13,564 bases of DNA from Acidobacteriota bacterium. GTDB lineage: Bacteria; Acidobacteriota; Blastocatellia; Pyrinomonadales; Pyrinomonadaceae. The stretch covers positions 1 through 13,564 of the forward strand of contig JACCRD010000217.1 of NCBI GenBank assembly GCA_013813755.1, read 5' to 3'. Below are positions 6,518 through 13,112 of this stretch, in pieces. A program made the position numbers and the translations under genes. Within the stretch, counting starts at the first letter, position 1. The number at the start of each line of letters is the position of its first letter. The notes below the pieces were generated by a model. That model had not been told where the DNA came from. It was given only the letters and a program-made list of their open reading frames with translations, and did no database searches.

Positions 6518-6646
6518 TAGAATAATTTAACGAGAAAGATGCGGCGAGGCAAAGATAGTCAAGCAAAAATAAATCTGTTAATTTAAGATTCAAAAAAAAA
6601 ATTATTTAATTTTCTGCATCTTGAAGTTAAAAACAGGAGAAAACTG
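6518..6646. promoter_or_regulatory. Divergent intergenic region between methyltransferase-like and SDR genes
   Basis: Both flanking genes point away from this AT-rich gap, so it must hold promoters for each. I see a TTGACT word on the - strand (near 6556-6561) but no convincing -10 at the right distance. Toward the SDR gene I cannot choose a unique promoter. A run of ten A residues lies near 6593-6602. The only firm signal is the Shine-Dalgarno at 6635-6640. Confidence 0.4.
6635..6640 (+). promoter_or_regulatory. Shine-Dalgarno deciding the GTG start of the SDR gene
   Basis: AGGAGA lies 6 bases before the GTG at 6647, an ideal spacing. It fixes that GTG as the start. The resulting N-terminus MAKSIKELFDLSGKTAIVTGG has the normal SDR distance to the nucleotide-binding motif. 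Confidence 0.8.
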
Positions 6647-7420
6647 GTGGCAAAATCGATCAAAGAGTTGTTTGATTTGAGCGGCAAAACGGCGATTGTC
6701 ACCGGCGGCTCACGCGGGCTTGGCAAAGAAATGGCGGAAGGACTTGCCGAAGCGGGCGCGAGTTTGATGTTGTGCGCCCGGCGCGCCGAATGGCTCGACG
6801 AAACTATGAAAGAATTTCGAGAGCGCGGCTTCAAGGTCGAAGGAAAACTTTGCGATGTTTCAAAAACGGATGAAATTCAAAAGGTAGTTGACGAAACTAT
6901 CAAAAAATTCGGGAAAATCGACGTTTTAATTAACAACGCGGGAATTTCCTGGGGCGCGATGCCGGAAGAAATGCCGCTCGAAAAATGGCAGATGGTTTTG
7001 GATGTTAATTTAACTGGCTGCTTTTTATTCGCACAAGCCGTCGGGCGCGAAATGCTCAAGCAGTCGAGCGGTTCGATTATCAATATCACATCGATTGCCG
7101 GTTTAAAGTCTTCCGCAAACGGACCATTCTACGCGGGTTACGCGGCGAGCAAAGCCGGACTAATCGGTTTAACGCGCGAACTGGCGGCAAGTTGGGGACG
7201 CAGAGGAATTCGCGTCAACGCGATTGCACCGGGATTTTTTCACTCAAGGCTTGCCGATTCGGTAATCGATATTTATGAGCGTTCAATTCAAGAAAACAAC
7301 GTCATTCCGCGCATCGGTCAGGAAGGAGAACTCAAAGGCGCGGCAGTTTTTTTAGCCTCGGACGCTTCAGGTTATATTACCGGTCAAACAATTGTTGTCG
7401 ATGGCGGAATGACTGTTTGA
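6647..7420 (+). CDS. Short-chain dehydrogenase/reductase (classical SDR, FabG/gluconate-5-dehydrogenase-like)
   Basis: This 257-residue cytoplasmic NAD(P)-dependent oxidoreductase has the full classical SDR set. The nucleotide-binding TGGSRGLG is at 19-26, the adenine-contacting D70 is in LCDV, and NNAG is at 96-99. The catalytic tetrad is N121, S149 (ITSIAG), Y165 and K169 (YAASK). NAIAPG lies at 191-196 and the C-terminal GQTIVVDGGMTV is typical. R23 after the Gly-rich turn and R45/R46 after strand 2 would favour NADPH, though this is not decisive. Relatives are annotated as 3-oxoacyl-ACP reductase or gluconate 5-dehydrogenase, and sequence alone does not separate them. An acyl-CoA ligase follows 69 bases later on the same strand, making an acyl-CoA-related beta-keto/hydroxy substrate plausible but unproven. 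Confidence 0.92.
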   Translation: MAKSIKELFDLSGKTAIVTGGSRGLGKEMAEGLAEAGASLMLCARRAEWLDETMKEFRERGFKVEGKLCDVSKTDEIQKVVDETIKKFGKIDVLINNAGISWGAMPEEMPLEKWQMVLDVNLTGCFLFAQAVGREMLKQSSGSIINITSIAGLKSSANGPFYAGYAASKAGLIGLTRELAASWGRRGIRVNAIAPGFFHSRLADSVIDIYERSIQENNVIPRIGQEGELKGAAVFLASDASGYITGQTIVVDGGMTV

Positions 7421-7446
7421 TTTTGGATTTTGGATTTTAGATTTTG
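7419..7446. repeat. Heptamer tandem repeat (GATTTTG x4, one variant)
   Basis: Four consecutive 7-base units read GATTTTG, GATTTTG, GATTTTA and GATTTTG, followed by the related GGTTTTT. The first unit overlaps the stop codon of the SDR gene. It resembles the short tandem heptanucleotide repeats (STRR type) known between genes in some bacteria. It sits in the 69-base gap before the acyl-CoA ligase gene and has no stem that would make a terminator. Confidence 0.75.
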
Positions 7447-7489
7447 GGTTTTTTTCTGAATTTACATTTATCTTTGGTTAAATAGATTT

Positions 7490-9076
7490 ATGGAATATGG
7501 TGCGACTACTCTTAATTTAGCTTCGATTATTGAGCATCACGCGCGCCTTGCCCCGGACAAGGACGCGATTGTGTGGAATGAAATGCGTTTTAGTTACGGG
7601 CAACTTAACGCGCTTTCGAATCGGGTGGCAAACGCTCTAGTCGAGTTGAACATCGGACACGGCGATAAAGTCGCGTTGTGCTGCCCGAATTTGCCATTTT
7701 TCCCCATTGTTTATTATGCAATCATGAAAGTTGGCGCGGCGGTTGTACCTTTGAATGTTTTGTTTCAACCGCGTGAAATTGCATATCATTTAACAGATTC
7801 CGACGCGAAAGCCGTTTTCGTCTTTGAAGGAACATCCGAACTTCCATTGGCGCAAACAGTTAAAGAAGGTTTTGATAAAGTTGCAACCTGCGAAAACATT
7901 GTTGTGATGACGATTGATCCGATGGGGGCTTCGCCGATTGCAGGCGCGCAAACTCTGACTGAAATTACCAAAAATAAACCGGAAACTTTTGAGACATTTC
8001 CGACCAAAGCGAACGACACCTGCGCGATTCTTTACACTTCTGGCACAACCGGACAGCCAAAGGGCGCAGAACTCACTCACCTGAATCTAATGACTAACGT
8101 GACGACGTGTTACGGCATTCACCTGCCGGTTTTAGATTTTACAGACGGATTGCAGAAAACCTGTCTGATTACGCTGCCGCTTTTTCATACCACCGGGCAA
8201 ACCGTGCAAATGAACGTCAATCTTTACGCCGGAAACCGCGTCGTTCTGCTTCCACGCTTTGAACCGCGGGCGACGCTTGAAGCGATGGAAAAAGAATGCG
8301 TCAATTTTTGGGTCGGCGTTCCGACAATGTATTGGGCATTGTTAAAGTATGTCGAAGAAAATAATATTGACATTTCCCGCACTGCTAAAAACTTAAAAGT
8401 GACGAGTTCCGGCGGCGCGCCGATGCCTGTCGAAGTAATGAAAGATTTTGAAAAAGTTTTTGGCGTTCGTGTTTTTGAAGGCTACGGTTTGTCGGAAACA
8501 TCGCCGCTCGCTACCTTTAATCAATTTGAAAAACCTTCGAAACCCGGAACCGTCGGACAGCCGATTTTTGGTGTCGATGTAAAATGCGTGGACGAAAACG
8601 ACGTGGAAGTCGAGTGCGGGACGCGCGGTGAAGTAGTTATTCGCGGCTCAAACGTAATGAAAGGTTATTACAAGCGCCCGGAAGCAACAGCCGAAGCCCT
8701 CCGCAACGGATGGTTTCACACCGGCGACATCGGAATTATCGATAAAGACGGTTATTTATCAATAGTTGATCGCAAAAAAGATATGATTTTGCGCGGCGGT
8801 TACAACATCTATCCGCGCGAACTCGAAGAAATAATTATGACGCATGAAGCCGTTTCTTTGTGCGCGGTTATCGGCGTGAAAGATGAAAGGCTAGGCGAAG
8901 AAGTCAAAGCATACGTCGTGCTGAAACAAAATTATAATTTGACCGAAAATGAAATGATTGAATGGTGCAAACAGCAGTTTGCGGCAAACAAATATCCGCG
9001 TTACGTTGAATTCCGAGACGAATTGCCAATTGGCGGAACGGGAAAGATTTTGAAACGCGCGTTACGGGAAAATTAA
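7490..9076 (+). CDS. Long-chain fatty-acid-CoA ligase-like acyl-CoA synthetase (ANL superfamily)
   Basis: This 528-residue cytoplasmic or peripheral enzyme has all ANL motifs. The P-loop YTSGTTGQPKG is at 182-192. FEGYGLSETSP at 329-339 holds the adenine/Mg site, with E336. WFHTGDIG at 408-415 has D413, which binds the ribose hydroxyls. The hinge region is DRKKDMILRGGYNIYPRELEE at 427-447, and K519 in GGTGKILKR is the catalytic lysine for adenylation. The reaction is carboxylate + ATP + CoA to acyl-CoA + AMP + PPi. The set is complete, so it should be active. Chain length cannot be read from sequence, but closest resemblance is to FadD-like medium/long-chain ligases. The ATG at 7490 lacks a clear Shine-Dalgarno. 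It is probably co-transcribed with the SDR gene. Confidence 0.93.
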   Translation: MEYGATTLNLASIIEHHARLAPDKDAIVWNEMRFSYGQLNALSNRVANALVELNIGHGDKVALCCPNLPFFPIVYYAIMKVGAAVVPLNVLFQPREIAYHLTDSDAKAVFVFEGTSELPLAQTVKEGFDKVATCENIVVMTIDPMGASPIAGAQTLTEITKNKPETFETFPTKANDTCAILYTSGTTGQPKGAELTHLNLMTNVTTCYGIHLPVLDFTDGLQKTCLITLPLFHTTGQTVQMNVNLYAGNRVVLLPRFEPRATLEAMEKECVNFWVGVPTMYWALLKYVEENNIDISRTAKNLKVTSSGGAPMPVEVMKDFEKVFGVRVFEGYGLSETSPLATFNQFEKPSKPGTVGQPIFGVDVKCVDENDVEVECGTRGEVVIRGSNVMKGYYKRPEATAEALRNGWFHTGDIGIIDKDGYLSIVDRKKDMILRGGYNIYPRELEEIIMTHEAVSLCAVIGVKDERLGEEVKAYVVLKQNYNLTENEMIEWCKQQFAANKYPRYVEFRDELPIGGTGKILKRALREN

Positions 9077-9079
9077 AGA

Positions 9080-9170
9080 CACGAAGGGTCAAACTAGAAT
9101 TAGCCACTACCAAACACATAATGGCACGAACAGTAAATCAAAATAAATTTTCGTGTTTGTTAGTGGCTAA
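9080..9170. repeat. Intergenic inverted repeat with CACGAA words; possible bidirectional terminator
   Basis: TTAGCCACTACCAAACAC (9100-9117) pairs with GTGTTTGTTAGTGGCTAA (9153-9170) at 17 of 18 positions around a 35-base loop. CACGAA occurs at 9080-9085 and 9125-9130, and its complement TTCGTG at 9150-9155, giving an alternative smaller fold. The element ends 4 bases from the fumarylacetoacetase stop and starts just past the acyl-CoA ligase stop. It is therefore well placed to stop transcription from both sides, though it lacks a clear T-run. It resembles dispersed CACGAA/GTGGCTAA intergenic repeats I recall from other environmental genomes. Confidence 0.75.
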
Positions 9171-9174
9171 AAGA

Positions 9175-10503
9175 TTATTCGGATGGCAAAATCACGCCCC
9201 GGCATTCGCCGAAGCCGATGCGCCGAAAACCTTCACGCTCGCAGAAGCCTTTCATAATTACTTCGTCGCCGTCTTCAAGAAATCTGCGCTCTTCGCCGTT
9301 CGGAAGTTGAATCGGTTCTTTACCGCGCCAGGTGAGTTCCAGCAGACAGCCGCGAGCGTCTTTTGAATCACCTGAAACTGTTCCTGTCGCCATCAAATCA
9401 CCGGTTTGCAGATTGCAGCCGTTCGATGCGTGATGCGTTAGCATTTGCGCGGGTGTCCAGTATAAATCTATCGTATTTGAACGAGAAAGCAGAAAAGGTT
9501 CAGCGTTTTCGTCGCGCATCTTTTCGGTTTGCAGATAAACTTCAAGTGTAATGTCAAAGCCGCCATTCTTCTCGTTCACCTCCGAAGACAAATAGTCCAG
9601 AGGCTGCGGGTCTTTTTCATCACGCGCAAACGCATTGGTGCGAAACGGCGCGAGCGCTTCCATCGTCACGACAAACGGCGAAACGCTGGTTGCAAAACTT
9701 TTCGCCAAAAAAGGACCGAGCGGCTGATATTCCCACGCCTGAACGTCGCGTGCTGACCAATCATTGACCAGACAAAGTCCAAAAATATGTTCTTCCGCTT
9801 CTTCAATCGAAATCGTCTCGCCGAGTTCGTTACCTTTGCCGATAAAAAATCCGACTTCCATTTCGTAGTCGAGATTTTTGCACGAAACATAAACGGGCGG
9901 CGCGTCCGGGTCTGTCCGATTTTGACCTTTCGGGCGCGTTATTTCCGTTCCCGAAACGACGATGCTTGAAGCGCGTCCGTGATAACCGATTGGAACAAAT
10001 TTATAATTCGGCAGCAGCGGATTATCGGGTCGAAACATCGCGCCGACATTCGAGGCGTGAAAGATTGAACAGTAGAAATCGGTGTAATCGCCAATGTGCG
10101 CGGGCATATAAAAATCTACTTCGTCCATCGGAATCAAATTTCGTTTGACTTGTTTTTGTGTTTCTTCATCAGCATCAGCGGATAAAATTTCTACCAAACG
10201 ACTGCGAAAAGCCTTTTGCAGATTCGCGTTTTTTTTCATTACCGAATGGTCGAGACAATAATTGCTGGCAGCAATGGCGATAGTAAAAGATTCATCGTCG
10301 AAAAGACAGCATTCGTAACAGGCGTAAACGTCTAAAACAAAATTGCCGATGGCGACACCGACTCGAACATTTTCGTAAGTACAGCCGCGCGCGAAAACGC
10401 AGAACGGCAAATTTTGAATCGGAAAATCCGTGTCGAGAGCGTTGGCTGATTCAACCCAGCTTTTCAAATTTTGGTCGTGTGTTTTATTTGTTTCGTATAT
10501 CAT
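9175..10503 (-). CDS. fahA: Fumarylacetoacetase (fumarylacetoacetate hydrolase)
   Basis: This 442-residue cytoplasmic enzyme catalyses the last step of tyrosine/homogentisate breakdown: 4-fumarylacetoacetate + water to fumarate + acetoacetate. The N-terminal SH3-like domain covers about 25-125. The hydrolase core starts at AHIGDYTDFYCSIFHASNVG (135-154). Metal and catalytic residues match mammalian FAH in identity and spacing: D142, catalytic H149, E214 and E216 in YEMEVGF, and D248 in VNDWSARD. The K268 region (PLGPFLAKSF) and GDLMATGTVSG near the C-terminus are also typical. The ATG at 10503 has only a distant GGAG about 19 bases upstream. The 301-residue gene ends 68 bases upstream on the same strand, so the two form one unit. 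No hmgA, hpd or maiA is in the window. Confidence 0.96.
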   Translation of the reverse strand: MIYETNKTHDQNLKSWVESANALDTDFPIQNLPFCVFARGCTYENVRVGVAIGNFVLDVYACYECCLFDDESFTIAIAASNYCLDHSVMKKNANLQKAFRSRLVEILSADADEETQKQVKRNLIPMDEVDFYMPAHIGDYTDFYCSIFHASNVGAMFRPDNPLLPNYKFVPIGYHGRASSIVVSGTEITRPKGQNRTDPDAPPVYVSCKNLDYEMEVGFFIGKGNELGETISIEEAEEHIFGLCLVNDWSARDVQAWEYQPLGPFLAKSFATSVSPFVVTMEALAPFRTNAFARDEKDPQPLDYLSSEVNEKNGGFDITLEVYLQTEKMRDENAEPFLLSRSNTIDLYWTPAQMLTHHASNGCNLQTGDLMATGTVSGDSKDARGCLLELTWRGKEPIQLPNGEERRFLEDGDEVIMKGFCEREGFRRIGFGECRGVILPSE

Positions 10504-10571
10504 AATTAATTTGTTTTTAACTCCGTCAAAATGTAGTGTTTGTAGATATATTTGATTAAAAAATTTCGTTG

Positions 10572-11477
10572 CTATAACAAACCAATTTCCTGTAAATCCG
10601 TAATCGGTTCTTCAAACGAGCAGGAGCCGAATGAAATTATATTTTGTTTACGTAAACTTTTCAGTTCAGCCGTGCTGATAAAATATTTTTGCCTCCAAAA
10701 AACTCCGTCCGTGTTAAACGCGAAATTTTCAGCTTGCTCGTCTTCGAGAAGTTCGTTAATCAATTTTTCCTGACAATTTTGCCGCAGAAAACCTGCCGCC
10801 AAGAAAACATTGAGAAATCCGTTCATTGTGCCAGTCGCAGCGTTTATTTCATAAGTCAGAGGCTTTATCGAGCGTAGCGGATGATGAAGTCCGGCGGTTG
10901 CCTTAAAAGGAACTTTCGCCGCCAGACAAGTTTTTATAAAGCGAATAATCTGTTCATTTTTTGGAAAAGCGCTTTCCGTTACTCCGCCAGTGCGAATCTT
11001 GGCGCGGTGCCCGCGAATCGCCAGCGCCTGAACTAAATCGGCTAAGTTTTTGTTAATCGAAAGTTCAAAGTAAGTCGCAAAATGTGCCGGAATAATTTGC
11101 GCGATGTCTTCAATCATACAGCTTGTGTCAGCCTTTACTTCAATCGAATCACAAACAACAGACGGCGCGTTTGCCCCGTTAAAATCCTCAATTTGGCGTA
11201 CAGTTTCAAAAATATCATCGCCTGCCAAAACACTCAGTTTCCAGACGCCAAATTTATTGTCAGATAAAACTCCGCGCGCGCTTTCCAAAAATTCGTCAAG
11301 CCGCGCCACCGGAATAACAAAACGCCCGAGCATCCAGTCGTGATCACTCTTTTTATAATTCGCGTAATTGGCGACGGCATCCGTCATCGAAAGCTGCGAC
11401 GGCGGAAAAAGTCCAGCATAATCGACAATTTCGGAGAGCAGGGCGCGAACTGATTCACTAAAATCTGTGTGTGTCAT
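10572..11477 (-). CDS. Conserved protein of unknown function in the fumarylacetoacetase operon
   Basis: I know of no assigned function. The 301-residue protein has no signal peptide. It has several strong motifs: DYAGLFPPSQLSMTDAV at 19-35, LGRFVIPVARL at 50-60, AKIRTGG at 159-165, PFKATAGLHHPLR at 190-202, and SFGSCSFEEPITDL at 282-295. Strand-helix alternation with short loops ending in Lys, Arg-Thr-Gly-Gly and His-His suggests a TIM-barrel-like fold whose strand ends carry charged, possibly catalytic residues (K160, R162, K192, H198/H199). It is the first gene of a two-gene - strand unit with fahA. A role in aromatic amino-acid or homogentisate breakdown is therefore likely, for example an isomerase, lyase or accessory step. 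It is not a glutathione-dependent maleylacetoacetate isomerase by any motif. The ATG at 11477 has no obvious Shine-Dalgarno. Confidence 0.85.
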   Translation of the reverse strand: MTHTDFSESVRALLSEIVDYAGLFPPSQLSMTDAVANYANYKKSDHDWMLGRFVIPVARLDEFLESARGVLSDNKFGVWKLSVLAGDDIFETVRQIEDFNGANAPSVVCDSIEVKADTSCMIEDIAQIIPAHFATYFELSINKNLADLVQALAIRGHRAKIRTGGVTESAFPKNEQIIRFIKTCLAAKVPFKATAGLHHPLRSIKPLTYEINAATGTMNGFLNVFLAAGFLRQNCQEKLINELLEDEQAENFAFNTDGVFWRQKYFISTAELKSLRKQNIISFGSCSFEEPITDLQEIGLL

Positions 11478-11517
11478 CCAATTTTTATTTTACGATAAAT
11501 GCCCGAATCCGCGTAAT

Positions 11518-11561
11518 CTGCAAATCTCAAAAAGCAATCAAATTATATCAGAGATTTGCAG
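11518..11561 (-). promoter_or_regulatory. Extended -10 promoter inside an 11-bp perfect inverted repeat (candidate operator)
   Basis: CTGCAAATCTC (11518-11528) and GAGATTTGCAG (11551-11561) are perfect inverted copies, with centres 33 bases apart (about three helical turns). Between them, on the - strand, is TGATATAAT (11542-11550), a perfect extended -10 motif that abuts one arm. The -35 is poor, as is common for extended -10 promoters. Transcription would start near 11535 and read into the 301-residue gene. Since both flanking genes point away, the repeat cannot be a terminator. It looks like a dimer binding site framing the promoter. Confidence 0.6.
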
Positions 11562-11605
11562 CGTAAAATTTTTTACTTGTTTTTACGCCAATTTCAGAGT
11601 ATCTT
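11561..11605 (+). promoter_or_regulatory. Second inverted repeat and putative ruvC promoter
   Basis: GCGTAAAA (11561-11568) and TTTTACGC (11581-11588) form a perfect 8-bp inverted repeat with a 12-base loop, directly joined to the previous repeat. TTGTTT (11577-11582) and TATCTT (11600-11605) are 17 bases apart and could be the -35 and -10 for ruvC, 38 bases before its ATG. The -35 overlaps the repeat arm. The hexamers are only moderate matches. Confidence 0.35.
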
Positions 11606-11643
11606 GAGGACGCAAATTACAAAAATTAGTCTATCATTACCGA

Positions 11644-12156
11644 ATGCGTGTTTTGGGTATTGATCCGGGAAGCGAAACTCTCGGTTGGGGCGTGATCGAA
11701 GGCAGCGGTTTGAAATATTCGCCGGTTGATTTTGGGACGGTAAAATCGAGTCCGCGCGACGCTTTTTCGAAGCGACTTTTGAAAATCAGCGACGACATCG
11801 AAGAAGTAATCGCCAAATTCCAGCCCGATGTTTTGTCGATTGAAGAAGCTTTTTACGCAAATAATGTAAAGGTCGCGCTCAAGCTCGGACAAGTGCGCGG
11901 CGTTGTGCTTTTGACGGGCGAAAAAGCGAAAATGAAAATCGCCGAATACAGCCCGCGCCTCATTAAACAAACAGTTGTCGGTTATGGAAACGCGCAGAAA
12001 CATCAGGTTCAGGAAATGGTGCGCATTTTATTAAAACTAAAAACCGTGCCGGAACCGCACGACGCAGCAGACGCTCTGGCGAGTGCGATTTGTTATTTTC
12101 ACCATGCCGGAGTACAGGACAGAATTCAAAATGCGCGGCTCAAAAGCAAAAGCTAA
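11644..12156 (+). CDS. ruvC: Holliday junction resolvase RuvC
   Basis: This 170-residue cytoplasmic endonuclease cuts Holliday junctions symmetrically with the RuvAB branch-migration motor during recombinational repair. It has the RNase H-like fold with all four metal-binding acids: D7 in LGIDPGSETLGWGV, E67 in LSIEEAFYANN, and D140 and D143 in HDAADALA. VKVALKLGQVRGVVL at 76-90 and VVGYGNAQKHQVQEMV at 111-126 are standard RuvC segments. Length is normal. ruvA and ruvB are not adjacent, which is common outside Proteobacteria. It diverges from the 301-residue/fahA unit. The ATG at 11644 gives the canonical MRVLGIDPG start but lacks a clear Shine-Dalgarno. Confidence 0.97.
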   Translation: MRVLGIDPGSETLGWGVIEGSGLKYSPVDFGTVKSSPRDAFSKRLLKISDDIEEVIAKFQPDVLSIEEAFYANNVKVALKLGQVRGVVLLTGEKAKMKIAEYSPRLIKQTVVGYGNAQKHQVQEMVRILLKLKTVPEPHDAADALASAICYFHHAGVQDRIQNARLKSKS

Positions 12157-12211
12157 TTTAGTTTCAGGCAGAAATCTTTCAAGTTATCAACGTTTAACTT
12201 CTTCAAAACAA

Positions 12212-12217
12212 AGGAGA
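12212..12217 (+). promoter_or_regulatory. Shine-Dalgarno of the SH3-like exported protein gene
   Basis: AGGAGA lies 5 bases before the ATG at 12223. It is one of only two strong Shine-Dalgarno sites in this window and fixes the start, which opens directly into a signal peptide. Confidence 0.8.
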
Positions 12218-12222
12218 ATCGT

Positions 12223-12990
12223 ATGAAACACTTTTTATTTTTTATCCTTTTATTCATTTCTGTTTTCGCAACAAACGCGGAAGCGCAAAAGCGGCGTATT
12301 TCATCAAAAATTATCAGGAAGCCCGCCCTCGCTGCTCAAACAATGCGCGAAAATTCAAACACGGCAATCGTCGTTGATGAAAGATTAGGCGTTTTGCGTC
12401 TTGAGCCGAGCCTTTTTTCAAAATCTTTTATGAGAATGCAGAACGGCAGAAAAATTTCGGTTTTGAATTCAAAGGAAGCCGACGGCGTAACTTTTTACCG
12501 GGTTAGCGCTCCGCCAAATAATTTTGGATGGGTGCAGGCGGAAGCCGTTGCCGGAAGATTTCGGCGCGGTGACGATGCGCGTCTGGCTAAACTCATCCAA
12601 GCTTCCGAGGGTTTTGAACAAATTGAGCGAGCGCAGATTTTTTTTGAAACTTTTGCCGACTCTCCTTTGCGTCCGGCGATTCTTCTACTGTTGGGGGATT
12701 TGCTGGAAGAGATAGCTCTAAAAATTTCCGGCGATGCGACGAGAAGGCTTGACCGCCGTGAAATGGCGGCTTCCGGCGCCCCTCTGCACAGCTTTTATCT
12801 AAATTTCGTCGCGCTCGACCGCTACCGGAAAATTAACATCAATTTTCTTTTTAATTCAAACACTCGACTTCTCCATTACGACGGCGCGAGTTGGCGCGAA
12901 ATTACCCAAAAATTTCCCAATTCATCCGAAGCCGTCGAAGCGCGGAAAAGACTCGTTTCATTAAAAGAAAAAATGGAAAGAATGAAATAA
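12223..12990 (+). CDS. Exported protein with SH3-like domain and helical repeats
   Basis: This 255-residue protein has a signal peptide (FLFFILLFISVFA, likely cut at AEA|Q after residue 21), then a basic linker KRRISSKIIRK. Residues about 48-110 resemble a bacterial SH3 domain: VLRLEPSLFSKSFMRMQNGR, then KISVLNSKEADGVTFYRV and the closing FGWVQAEAV. Such domains usually bind peptidoglycan or protein partners. Residues 117-250 are mostly helical. Two stretches look TPR-like (about 136-163, and 223-250 with WREITQKFPNSSEAVEARKRL). The predicted place is the periplasm or cell wall; there is no lipobox Cys. The gene is 66 bases after ruvC on the same strand, but its strong Shine-Dalgarno and exported product suggest independent function. 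Confidence 0.75.
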   Translation: MKHFLFFILLFISVFATNAEAQKRRISSKIIRKPALAAQTMRENSNTAIVVDERLGVLRLEPSLFSKSFMRMQNGRKISVLNSKEADGVTFYRVSAPPNNFGWVQAEAVAGRFRRGDDARLAKLIQASEGFEQIERAQIFFETFADSPLRPAILLLLGDLLEEIALKISGDATRRLDRREMAASGAPLHSFYLNFVALDRYRKININFLFNSNTRLLHYDGASWREITQKFPNSSEAVEARKRLVSLKEKMERMK

Positions 12991-13014
12991 GTAAAAGGTA
13001 AAAAAAGGGTATTC
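12991..13014. repeat. Purine-rich heptad-like repeat after the SH3-like gene
   Basis: GTAAAAG and GTAAAAA stand in tandem directly after the stop codon and are followed by AAGGGTATTC. The tract is of the same type as at 5209-5250, which also leads into GTATTC. The rest of the 122-base convergent gap is pyrimidine-rich, and I see no convincing terminator stem there. Confidence 0.4.
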
Positions 13015-13112
13015 ACGGTGCAATCTTTTCCCTATCTCATTTCTTACTTTCAGCTTTTTCGCAGGTGAAATTCGTACCGATATTTCAATAATTTCATCAT
13101 TTTTCTCCCTTT

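Noticed and set aside
11626..12003. 125-residue - strand open frame opposite ruvC
   Set aside because: Shadow of ruvC, whose catalytic residues are all present on the + strand.
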